From the NCBI GenBank assembly GCA_023386495.1, contig JAEWJS010000164.1, positions 17,236 to 81,235 on the forward strand: 64,000 nucleotides of DNA. Reading direction: 5' to 3'. Of the stretch, positions 17,771 to 25,636 are shown piece by piece. The translations under genes and the position numbers were made by a program. The notes beneath the pieces were generated by a model. That model saw only the letters and a program-made list of their open reading frames with translations, ran no database searches and was not told the DNA's origin. Origin of the DNA: Bacillota bacterium (GTDB lineage Bacteria > Bacillota > Bacilli > Paenibacillales > Paenibacillaceae). Position 1 is the stretch's first letter; the number at the start of each line of letters is the position of its first letter.

Positions 17771-19090
17771 TCACTCCAGTTCCAGTGCAGTAATAATGGA
17801 ATCTGCCCGCTTACCAGTCCAATCGGTGCCATATTCATTTCGTAGCTTTTGGTAATAAAAAGTTGCATCATTAGTTCTACCATCTTCCATCAATGACGTT
17901 GCTTCCTGCAACATCAGATCATCAAGGTAGGGCGATTCCTGATAGACTAGCATGCCCGCTGAGCCTGCCCGTTCAATAAACTGTTGTCGGAGCGACCTAG
18001 CTTCTTCATTCCGCAGAATCTGCTCGAGAGCTTGAATCAGATAATACAAGGCGTCATCGGAATAATACGCAACAATCCCTTGTTCAAGAGATAATTCGAA
18101 TGAATGAACAGCTTTCTCGTATTCCCCTTGTCTGTTGAAGCTCATCGCCTTGCGATATGCGTTAAGCGAGGCCGCTTCTCTGGCGCTCTCAACACTGCCA
18201 ATCGCAGCTTCGATAGTTTCGGTTAAATGATTGGACTGTCCTTCTAACTGATTGCCTCGATCCTCTGCTGCAGTAAGTTGCTCTAAGATGGCTGTCTTCT
18301 CTGTCCGAAGTTTTTCCAGCTCTGCTTCCAAGACTTCAAGAGTCTCCAACTTTCCGTATGAGTTGGCACCTTCGCTGTTAATAGACATTTCCGCTACAGG
18401 CTGATCAACATCCGCACTGGAGTACTTAGGAAATTGTCCAGAAAACAATAGAAAAAGACCGATAGTTGCTACAGTCGCGAATGTTGCTGCAGACATCGCA
18501 GCGCGTCTTGGTGTCCACGAACCGAGTGGCCGGTTCTTACTAACTGTGCCTGACTCCAGTCCCAGTGTGTTAATTGTGTTGCGTAGTCTAACGGCAAATG
18601 GCATGATTTTAGCATGCTGTTGGCAATACATTGGCGCTTCAGCAAGCACATTAGCAGCCGCTGTGAGTTGACGGCTGCTGGCTAACATAAGCATATACCC
18701 GTAATAATAATCCACCGGTAATCGAACATGTTTGCCGGTTTCAAAGAGCTGCTTAAACAGTTCTTCCGATTGTGAATAAGATTGACGGCCAGCCTCAGTC
18801 AACGCAGCCAAATAGAGCTGCTGCAGCCGGCTGTATATTGGCAGTACAGCTTCGGTGAATTTTCGCTTTTCTTCGAATTCCTGCAGTTCCTCTGCCGGAA
18901 CGAGTTTCCATATACTTAGCGCTTGGCTCGGCTTCCCTAGACCAAGCTTGATAGCCCCAAAAGCACGAAGCATATTCGTTGCTCTAACCCCCCGCTTATA
19001 CAGATCGGTAAGTAAGCGTTCTGCTTCGTCCAGTCTTTCATCAGCAGCATAACGAAGCGCCTGCCGATATATTTCAGATTGTGTTTGCAA
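17771..19090 (-). CDS. TPR/coiled-coil protein with one membrane helix, Hsp70 cassette
   Basis: A protein of about 439 residues. The N-terminal part (to about residue 195) is helical with TPR-like repeats (ALRYAADERLDEAERLLTDL). One membrane helix follows (FATVATIGLFLLFSG), then a predicted coiled coil (LEVLEAELEKLRTEKTAILEQL) and a second TPR set at the C-terminus (YRKAMSFNRQGEYEKAVHSFE). This puts TPR modules on both sides of a single membrane span. The start is probably TTG at 19090, eight bases after AAAGGGG, which lies just past the Hsp70 stop; GTG at 19096 or TTG at 19111 are alternatives. It may be the membrane partner of the Hsp70, which is inference. Confidence 0.72.
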   Translation of the reverse strand: MQTQSEIYRQALRYAADERLDEAERLLTDLYKRGVRATNMLRAFGAIKLGLGKPSQALSIWKLVPAEELQEFEEKRKFTEAVLPIYSRLQQLYLAALTEAGRQSYSQSEELFKQLFETGKHVRLPVDYYYGYMLMLASSRQLTAAANVLAEAPMYCQQHAKIMPFAVRLRNTINTLGLESGTVSKNRPLGSWTPRRAAMSAATFATVATIGLFLLFSGQFPKYSSADVDQPVAEMSINSEGANSYGKLETLEVLEAELEKLRTEKTAILEQLTAAEDRGNQLEGQSNHLTETIEAAIGSVESAREAASLNAYRKAMSFNRQGEYEKAVHSFELSLEQGIVAYYSDDALYYLIQALEQILRNEEARSLRQQFIERAGSAGMLVYQESPYLDDLMLQEATSLMEDGRTNDATFYYQKLRNEYGTDWTGKRADSIITALELE

Positions 19091-19103
19091 TTGCACTGCC
19101 CCT

Positions 19104-20834
19104 TTAAACAAGTTCGATCAGAAGATCCGTTAGCTCTTCCTCCAGCCGCTTCACCTGTTGCACATCGTTTATACTAAGCGCCTGTTTAAGTTGAGTAAGC
19201 AACCGTTCAATCTTGGATTTGTTCGCAAAATCGACCTCATCCATTACCTTTTCCGCGCGGTAAATGACTGCCTTTACGTCTTTATACATGTCGGACTGTT
19301 CCCAGCCTTGCTCCAATCTTTCTTTGGCAGCGGCAACTTCTTCCTCTGACATACCCGTCGGATTCGTAATAACCATTTGAATGCTTTTGCCCGTGCTGAG
19401 AACTTTCGCTCCGACTTGCAGGATGCCATTGATATCGTAATGAAACTTTATTTCAATTTCTTCCTCACCAGCAGGCATTGCAGGTATTCCAGTTAATAGT
19501 TGACCTTGAAGAAAGATATTGCGTTCTGCGTATGGATCATCACCCTGATACACCTTGACTTCAACCTCAGTCTGATTATCGACTGCGGTATAATAAGTTT
19601 TTGTTTCCGTGACCGGAATTGTGCTGTTTCTTGTAATAATCGGATCGAAGAATCCTGGTACGGCTTGTCCGCCAATCATTCTTATGATATCTGTACCAAG
19701 TGTGTATGGACATACATCCGTCACCATCATCCCGGTCGAGGAATCAATCGCTCCACTTTTTATGCCCGCCTGTATGGCTGCTCCTAGCGCGACAGCTTCA
19801 TCCGGATTAATGTCCTTCCGTGGCGCCTTGCCGAACTTCTTCGTAACCAGCTCTTGAATAAGAGGGATACGTGTAGAGCCCCCGACCAGGATAACCTGAT
19901 CTATGTCTACACTTTCAAGACCTGCGTCCTGTAGCGCCTTTTCGACCTCGAGCAAGGTTGACTCTGCCATCTCTCGGACGAGCCTTTCGAATTGCGTTCT
20001 TGTAATTTCTTCTTCAATAGATACCGGAACGCCGTCTTTCATAGTTATGTACGGAAGCATCAGCCTCGCAGACACTTGACTTGATAACTGCTTTTTGACT
20101 AGCTCGGCCTGTTCTTTAATACGATATCGAATTTTCGCGGATTCCAGAGGTGATGGCGTCTCTAGAAGATCAATTTGCTTCTCCGCTTTCACTTTTGCTA
20201 TCAACCAATCCGTAATGACATTGTCAAAATCCATTCCGCCCAGTTGATTGTTCCCTGCACTTGCCTTAACTTCAAGCACACCCTCAAACAATTCCACGAC
20301 GGATACGTCGAAGGTACCGCCCCCAAAGTCATAAATTAAAATATGTTCTTCCTTTTCCATGTTCTCCAAGCCGTAAGCAATAGCAGCCGCGGTCGGTTCA
20401 TTCAGTATTCTTTCAACCTTCAATCCCGCAAGCTCCCCGGCCTTCTTCGTTGCAATACGTTGAGCGTCGGAGAAATAAGCCGGGACTGTAATAACGGCTT
20501 CCGTGACCTTTTCGCCAATGCGCTGTTCCGCCCATTTTTTTAGTTCTCTCAGGATCATTGCCGATATTTCCTCAGGTCGATACGCCTGACCCGCAAGCTG
20601 CACCACTTCGTCCGTTCCCATCAGGCGTTTAACCTCGACTGCAACTCGGTCTGGGATGCTAGTAAGTGCTCCTTTGGCATTACTACCAACCGACGTCAAT
20701 CCATTCAACTCTATAGAAACGGCGGAAGGCGTTGTTCTGTCGCCGTTTTCGTTCTCAATAATAACCGGCCTAGCACCTTTCATATATGCTATAGCCGAGT
20801 TTGTCGTGCCAAGGTCAATTCCAATGACCGCCAT
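19104..20834 (-). CDS. Hsp70/DnaK-family chaperone, paralogue outside the dnaK operon
   Basis: A 576-residue Hsp70. The ATPase domain shows all phosphate and hinge motifs: GIDLGTTNSAIAY, VPAYFSDAQR, NEPTAAAIAYGL, YDFGGGTFDVSVVEL and VGGSTRIPLIQELV. The interdomain linker and substrate domain start at DVCPYTLGTDI. The lid is short and the acidic C-terminal tail of housekeeping DnaK is absent. The ATG at 20834 follows AAGGAG by nine bases. Its partners are not hrcA/grpE/dnaJ but a CbxX-type ATPase, a GrpE-like protein, TPR proteins and J-like proteins, all on one strand with gaps of at most 22 bases. This points to a dedicated client or membrane machine rather than general heat shock. Confidence 0.93.
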   Translation of the reverse strand: MAVIGIDLGTTNSAIAYMKGARPVIIENENGDRTTPSAVSIELNGLTSVGSNAKGALTSIPDRVAVEVKRLMGTDEVVQLAGQAYRPEEISAMILRELKKWAEQRIGEKVTEAVITVPAYFSDAQRIATKKAGELAGLKVERILNEPTAAAIAYGLENMEKEEHILIYDFGGGTFDVSVVELFEGVLEVKASAGNNQLGGMDFDNVITDWLIAKVKAEKQIDLLETPSPLESAKIRYRIKEQAELVKKQLSSQVSARLMLPYITMKDGVPVSIEEEITRTQFERLVREMAESTLLEVEKALQDAGLESVDIDQVILVGGSTRIPLIQELVTKKFGKAPRKDINPDEAVALGAAIQAGIKSGAIDSSTGMMVTDVCPYTLGTDIIRMIGGQAVPGFFDPIITRNSTIPVTETKTYYTAVDNQTEVEVKVYQGDDPYAERNIFLQGQLLTGIPAMPAGEEEIEIKFHYDINGILQVGAKVLSTGKSIQMVITNPTGMSEEEVAAAKERLEQGWEQSDMYKDVKAVIYRAEKVMDEVDFANKSKIERLLTQLKQALSINDVQQVKRLEEELTDLLIELV

Positions 20835-20855
20835 ATTCACACATCTCCTTATCAT

Positions 20856-21677
20856 CTACAAGACTGTAATGACCCTTGCTCTACGTATCACTTTGCCATT
20901 GTCACGAATTCTAAATCCTCGTTGAACGACTGTATGGACTGCGTACTTCGCAAGATCTCCATTGAGTTGTTCCTCGGGCAAAGTTCCAATTCCCTCCATA
21001 ATTTGACCATCAAACAACAGACCTTCCACATTAATCTCTTCCAGGCCATAATCACTTAGTTTATTAAGCCCTTGCTTAATAACTCCCTCAAGACCCGACA
21101 CCCAAGTCTCCCCTTTATCCGATACCGTTTGATAGACAAGATCGAGTAGATCAAAAATCTCAAGTACGAGTAGATATAATTGCTTTTGCTGTCTTTCATA
21201 TTTAGATGTAATATCTTCCGTTTCGGAAGAAACACCCCCGATCCGTTCTCCTATCACCTCCAGTTTTTCCGACAATTCTTGAATCAGCTTAAAATTAAGC
21301 CGCTCTCCGCGTTTCATCATACTGCTGATTTCCTCCACAATTGCTGCAGCCTTAGAGTCCGTTTGTTCCAGCTCCAGAGATTCTTCGTCGCTGAAGTTGC
21401 ATTCCGCCAATCTCTTAAGCTCTTCATCACAAAAGGTTAAAAACTCCGTGTCCATCGGCAATTCCTTTCCGCTTAGCAAAACTGCAAAGCTCGAGAATTT
21501 GTATTTCATAGCAGTTCTTACAGTAACAAAGAGCTCTCTCGAATAACCGTCCTTCTCAAGTTCATAGTAAACAGCTGGCAGTGAGCAAACATAGAAGTGA
21601 CGATAGATGCTCATGACTTCAACAATCGTACCAGATACCGAAGCGGACTCCACGAATTCCTTCCAACGGGCCAACAT
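20856..21677 (-). CDS. GrpE-like nucleotide exchange factor, divergent
   Basis: A 273-residue protein. The last 110 residues fit the GrpE layout: a long helical stretch (QQKQLYLLVLEIFDLLDLVYQ), then the beta domain (INVEGLLFDGQIMEGIGTLP, YAVHTVVQRGFRIRD, and the ending VIRRARVITVL, the counterpart of GrpE's viRpA.V.V). The first 120 residues are not GrpE-like and were not recognised. It lies between the AAA ATPase (2-base gap) and the Hsp70 gene (21-base gap). The inferred role is release of ADP from the cassette Hsp70. The match is by pattern, so a profile comparison would be needed for certainty. Confidence 0.7.
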   Translation of the reverse strand: MLARWKEFVESASVSGTIVEVMSIYRHFYVCSLPAVYYELEKDGYSRELFVTVRTAMKYKFSSFAVLLSGKELPMDTEFLTFCDEELKRLAECNFSDEESLELEQTDSKAAAIVEEISSMMKRGERLNFKLIQELSEKLEVIGERIGGVSSETEDITSKYERQQKQLYLLVLEIFDLLDLVYQTVSDKGETWVSGLEGVIKQGLNKLSDYGLEEINVEGLLFDGQIMEGIGTLPEEQLNGDLAKYAVHTVVQRGFRIRDNGKVIRRARVITVL

Positions 21678-21679
21678 CG

Positions 21680-23131
21680 CTAATACTCCCTTGATAACAT
21701 CGAGGTGTGTATCGGCGCTTGCATCATGTCCTGCTCCACAGCTTTAATAATCGTTTCATCAATAACATCCAAATTGGATATTTTGCTATCACTCTGCTGG
21801 ACTACATAGGATGCTTTATCTAATATCGCTTCCTCCAGCAGATTTCTTACCAGTCTGCCGTTACCATGTCTTTCGGGATTTTTGATGACCTGATCCTTTA
21901 GTAGTCGTCTAAAAATTACTTTGGCACCATCCGTCATTCGGAACTGCTTCTTCTGAAGTAGAGCATCCGAGATCTGCATCAGCTCAGGAATGGTGTAATC
22001 GGGGAAATGTATTTGATTATTAAACCTGGAATGAAGACCTGGGTTGGATTTCAGGAAATGCTTCATTTCCGCAGGATATCCGGCAAGCACGACAACAAAC
22101 TCACCCCGCTTGTCCTCCATTGCCTTCACGATCGTATCGACTGCCTCAATTCCGAAGTCATTTCCATCACTACGTGTTAGTGCATAAGCTTCATCAATGA
22201 ACAGAACGCCCCCAATTGCCTCCTTTATTCTTTCGGAGGTTTTCACAGCTGTCTGTCCAACATATTCCGCCACCAATTGTGAACGATCAACTTCAACAAT
22301 ATGCCCCTTCTTCAATACGCCGAGTGCTCGGAATAACTCCGCTAACAGCCGAGCTACCGTTGTCTTGCCGGTGCCGGGATTACCGCTAAATACCATGTGA
22401 AGTGAGATCGGCTCTTGTTTATACCCCTGCTCCCTACGCATTCGGTCGAATACTATCCAGTTGGAAATTTCACTCATTTTCTGTTTCACTGAAGCAAGGC
22501 CTATCAGACTAGCAATCTCGCTGCGGATCTGTTCCATAGTGCGCTGATTCTCCATGATGCCGAAGTCTACTGGGTATAGCTCGCTCAACTTAATCTCCAT
22601 CTGATCCAGCCAGCCCATCATATGCAGATATGGATCATCCGGCCCAATTATACTTGCGTAGGCTTGCATGGAAAAGCGCGCACGCCGAATGGCAGCTATA
22701 GCTTCGTAAAGATTCGTTTTTGCAAAGTAACGCATGTTGTCCTCAATGCTCTTGTCTACGAGCAAGGAGCAGTTAGCCAATGTTAGATGTGCGAGCTTCA
22801 TATGTATCGCAGGATCATCTGACGAGAAGCTTAGAGAAGCTTCGAGCTCCCTCTCTGCCTCTTGAGAACGGCCGCTCTGCACAAGCCGGTCTGCCAGCTT
22901 ATGATGCCAGCCAGCCATTTGATTACGGCAACTCTGCCATGCTCTCAAGCCCTGGCTGCGTTCCTGTTCCTCCTGTGCGCCTTCAAAAAAAGACTCGATC
23001 TTTTGTAAGCATCGAGAAGCTCGTAGGAAATGGAACTTAATCATGCCCTCATTCCATAACTCCAACGATGATCGAACATCCTCTGCTATCTCCTCGAAGG
23101 ATTCAATGAGCAGAATCAGCCTTTGCTTCAT
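21680..23131 (-). CDS. CbxX/CfqX-type AAA+ ATPase with helical N-terminal domain
   Basis: A 483-residue ATPase. Residues 1-200 are helical with a TPR-like stretch (AERELEASLSFSSDDPAIHM). Residues about 205-470 form a CbxX/CfqX-type AAA+ module: IGLASVKQKMSEI, Walker A FSGNPGTGKTTVARLLAEL, AEYVGQTAVKT, Walker B GGVLFIDEAYALTR, and sensor and arginine-finger region LAGYPAEMKHFLKSNPGLHSRF. The arrangement of a helical domain before a CbxX module resembles SpoVK and EccA. It is the first gene of the six-gene cassette, with GGCGGAG four bases before the ATG. It may remodel substrates for, or together with, the Hsp70. Confidence 0.88.
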   Translation of the reverse strand: MKQRLILLIESFEEIAEDVRSSLELWNEGMIKFHFLRASRCLQKIESFFEGAQEEQERSQGLRAWQSCRNQMAGWHHKLADRLVQSGRSQEAERELEASLSFSSDDPAIHMKLAHLTLANCSLLVDKSIEDNMRYFAKTNLYEAIAAIRRARFSMQAYASIIGPDDPYLHMMGWLDQMEIKLSELYPVDFGIMENQRTMEQIRSEIASLIGLASVKQKMSEISNWIVFDRMRREQGYKQEPISLHMVFSGNPGTGKTTVARLLAELFRALGVLKKGHIVEVDRSQLVAEYVGQTAVKTSERIKEAIGGVLFIDEAYALTRSDGNDFGIEAVDTIVKAMEDKRGEFVVVLAGYPAEMKHFLKSNPGLHSRFNNQIHFPDYTIPELMQISDALLQKKQFRMTDGAKVIFRRLLKDQVIKNPERHGNGRLVRNLLEEAILDKASYVVQQSDSKISNLDVIDETIIKAVEQDMMQAPIHTSMLSREY

Positions 23132-23521
23132 AGGTCTCCGCCCTTACAATTCGACATAATTCCCTATGGACAATTCGACATTTAGGATATAATCCCTGCA
23201 ATACTATTATTTTAGTTTAAAAAGTAGTAATAAAAAATATTTAGAGTTTCATAATAATTCCACTATAGATCCTTTGGACCAGGTACTCGGGGCTCATGCC
23301 TCCATTCGTGTCACATAGCTACTGTTTTTAAACATGAGATTATAAACAAAATGGACTCCGAGATGAGACTATCGGAATCACTAACGTTTGTTGTATGTAT
23401 TCATTCGCAACTAGATGATTATATCTACGCGATAGTGATTCCAACTGCCGTGATAACTCACAGACGGAATTCTCTTGTAGAGTTCTGGGATTGAAAGTAT
23501 AAATGGCGTAAGAAGATAGAA
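23132..23521. promoter_or_regulatory. A+T-rich leader of the chaperone cassette with a 12-bp direct repeat
   Basis: No gene is supported here. ACAATTCGACAT occurs twice (23146-23157 and 23170-23181), exactly 24 bases apart, immediately upstream of the cassette ribosome site; this could be an operator. The stretch to 23350 is very A+T-rich and should hold the promoter, but no clear -35/-10 pair was found. An 81-codon frame at 23340-23585 has no start signal and is not called. Confidence 0.5.
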
Positions 23522-23555
23522 GAAGCAGATGGCTCTTGTCGAGGCCATCTGCTTC
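23522..23555 (-). terminator. terminator of the serC-phosphoesterase operon
   Basis: A perfect 12-base stem (23522-23533 with 23544-23555, 10-base loop) lies just past the phosphoesterase stop, followed on the minus strand by a T-rich stretch (TTCTATCTTCTT). Confidence 0.85.
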
Positions 23556-23566
23556 GCTGCTCTTGC

Positions 23567-24268
23567 TTATGCAGGTACCGCACAAATCTCCATATGATCA
23601 GGTCCATAGATGACTAGCGCATTCAACTGCTGACCGTAGGCGCAGCCTCCGTCGATCCCGATCTTCCCCTCTCCGAACCACACATCCGGCTTGCCGTGCA
23701 GCTCGCTCGTCCTCGTATGCCCGAAGATGACGGTCTTCCCCGTTGCGGTCGGCTGCGAGAGGAACGGTTCCTTCCTATACAGAAAATCCCGCTTAGGCTG
23801 TTCCTTCCAATTGTCCGCATACCTAGGATGAATGCCCGCATGCACATAGATGAAGTGGTCGTCCTCGTAATAATACGGTAGACCGTTCATGAACGTAAGG
23901 TGATCGGCATAGCGGCTGCTTACGACTTGTCGAAAAGCTTCGAGCATTGCGCCCGCACCCGCGTAACTCTCCATCGTCTGCTGTCCGCCATGCGTCATGA
24001 ATTTCTCCGATACTAACGGGTTCTCGGCATTCACGACTTCTACGAATCGTTCATCATGATTGCCCTGCAGCGCAATCGCGCCATCCTCTCGAACCAGCCG
24101 TTTGACCTCCTCGACAACCAGACGGCTGTCAGGACCGCGATCTACGTAATCCCCTAACAAGATGAGAGAATCTTTATGCGGTTTATAATTAACTTCATTA
24201 ATCAACTGCAGGAATGGCTTGATGCAACCATGAATGTCGCTGATCACGAGGGTCCGCTTCGTGTACAA
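23567..24268 (-). CDS. metallophosphoesterase (PP2A/ApaH-like serine/threonine phosphatase)
   Basis: A 233-residue calcineurin-like phosphoesterase. The metal-binding motifs are all present: SDIHGCIKPF (DxH), LLGDYVDRGPDSR (GDxxDRG), LQGNHDERF (GNHD), VHAGIHP and FGHTRTSELHG near the end. This is the bacterial PPP-type phosphatase pattern (PrpE/ApaH-like), acting on phosphoproteins or diadenosine tetraphosphate. It starts with TTG six bases after the serC stop; its ribosome site AAAGGA overlaps the serC end, so it is co-transcribed with serC and shares its T-box control. The substrate is unknown. Confidence 0.9.
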   Translation of the reverse strand: MYTKRTLVISDIHGCIKPFLQLINEVNYKPHKDSLILLGDYVDRGPDSRLVVEEVKRLVREDGAIALQGNHDERFVEVVNAENPLVSEKFMTHGGQQTMESYAGAGAMLEAFRQVVSSRYADHLTFMNGLPYYYEDDHFIYVHAGIHPRYADNWKEQPKRDFLYRKEPFLSQPTATGKTVIFGHTRTSELHGKPDVWFGEGKIGIDGGCAYGQQLNALVIYGPDHMEICAVPA

Positions 24269-24274
24269 GCGCGC

Positions 24275-25366
24275 CTATCCTTTGCGCTTCATGAAGTCCG
24301 CCATGAAGTCCGCCAGCGCTTGGCAGGCTTCTCTTGGTACGGCATTGTAGGTCGAAGCCCGTAATCCGCCTACGCTGCGATGTCCGGCAAGACCGATGAA
24401 GTTAAGCAGCTTCGATTCTTCCAGGAATTCGCGCTCCAGCTCTTCATTCGGCATGCGCCAGGTGACATTCATGTCCGAACGATGCTCCGGATGGATGATC
24501 CCCTTGTAGAACCCGCCGCTCCCGTCGATCGTATCGTACAGCAGTCCGGCCTTCTCCTGGTTCAGCTGCTCCATCGCGGCCAAGCCGCCCTGCTTCTTCA
24601 CCCATTGCAGCATCAGATTCGTCATGTAGATCGCATGAACAGGAGGCGTGTTGTAGAGCGACCGATCCTTCACGAACGTCTCGTAGCGCATGATCACCGG
24701 AATGTACGTCGCAGCTCGCTGTAACAGTTCGTCCTTGAGGATGACAGCCGTTACGCCTGCAGGACCAAGATTCTTCTGCGCACCGGCATAGATCAGCGAG
24801 AAGCGGTCGAACGGAAGCGGTCGGCTGAGAATATCGCTCGTCATGTCCGCGAATAGCGGCACGTCGCCAGTCTCTGGCAGCGCGTTATACCGCGAGCCCT
24901 CGATCGTATTGTTCGTCGTAATATGCACATAGGCAGCTTGCTCCGATATTTGAATATCGCCCGAATCCGGTATGCGCTGCCAGCCGTCCGCCTTGGAGCT
25001 TGCCGCTATATGCGTGCTGCCAATGAACTTCGCTTCTTTGTACGCTTTGTCCGAGAAACTGCCCGTCAGCACATAGTTCGCTGTCGTGCCCGGCGTCAAG
25101 AAATTCATCGGCAGCAGCGCGAATTGCGTGCTTGCGCCTCCGCCCATGAACAGGACGTGGTACTCGCCTTGCTGGAGACCGAGCAGCTCCAACAGCAGCT
25201 GCTGCGTCTCGTCGTTCATCTGCTGCACGTACTTGCTTCTGTGCGACATCTCCATGATGGAGAGTCCCATCTGCTCGTGGTCCACCAATTGCTGCTGTGC
25301 CTCTTCCAGCACCTCCAGCGGCAGCGCCGCCGGTCCGGGGTTGAATACATACGCTCGCTTCGTCAT
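24275..25366 (-). CDS. serC: phosphoserine aminotransferase
   Basis: A 363-residue PLP-dependent class V aminotransferase that converts 3-phosphohydroxypyruvate and glutamate to phosphoserine. The start AYVFNPGPAALPLEVLEEAQ is the family signature, SIMEMSHRSK and LFMGGGASTQFALLPMN bind phosphate and PLP, and the Schiff-base lysine is in LIYAGAQKNLGPAGVT. The end GGLRASTYNAVP is also typical. The ATG at 25366 lies eight bases after AAGGAGG. The gene is preceded by a T-box leader and followed by the phosphoesterase. Confidence 0.97.
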   Translation of the reverse strand: MTKRAYVFNPGPAALPLEVLEEAQQQLVDHEQMGLSIMEMSHRSKYVQQMNDETQQLLLELLGLQQGEYHVLFMGGGASTQFALLPMNFLTPGTTANYVLTGSFSDKAYKEAKFIGSTHIAASSKADGWQRIPDSGDIQISEQAAYVHITTNNTIEGSRYNALPETGDVPLFADMTSDILSRPLPFDRFSLIYAGAQKNLGPAGVTAVILKDELLQRAATYIPVIMRYETFVKDRSLYNTPPVHAIYMTNLMLQWVKKQGGLAAMEQLNQEKAGLLYDTIDGSGGFYKGIIHPEHRSDMNVTWRMPNEELEREFLEESKLLNFIGLAGHRSVGGLRASTYNAVPREACQALADFMADFMKRKG

Positions 25367-25401
25367 CTCTCGTACTCCTCCTTGAATCGTATGGGTGTAT
25401 A

Positions 25402-25598
25402 AATACAAAAAGCGCCCTCATCCGATTGGGACGAGGAGCGCTAGCTCGCGGTGCCACCCAATTTGAGCCGCCTGTTCGGACGGTCTCCAACTTGGTTCCG
25501 CGATAACGGGCGGGCCCGGTTTACTTAGAATGGCGCCATTCTTGGCGTAAACGCCTCCGAGTTGGATTCTCATCATCGGCAAGATTGCTGGATTAATA
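25402..25598 (-). promoter_or_regulatory. T-box leader upstream of serC
   Basis: The minus strand has the conserved T-box GGGTGGCACCGCG (25447-25459) and, next to it, a terminator (25407-25442) with a GC stem and five T residues. A long stem I precedes it, closed by CCAACT near 25563 pairing with AGTTGG near 25490. Uncharged tRNA binding should favour the antiterminator and allow serC transcription. tRNA-Ser is expected from the gene controlled, but the specifier codon could not be read with certainty. Confidence 0.92.
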
Positions 25599-25604
25599 TT
25601 GATG

Positions 25605-25636
25605 ATTATAATAGCTAAAATATGGGGGATGGTCAA
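25605..25636 (-). promoter_or_regulatory. promoter of the serC T-box transcript
   Basis: TTGACC (25631-25636) and TATTAT (25608-25613) are 17 bases apart on the minus strand, with an overlapping TATAAT at 25605-25610. The -35 hexamer overlaps the stop codon of the upstream methyltransferase gene. Confidence 0.75.

Noticed and set aside
23340..23585. An 81-codon minus-strand frame in the gap before the chaperone cassette
   Set aside because: It overlaps the terminator and the end of the phosphoesterase gene and lacks a ribosome site.
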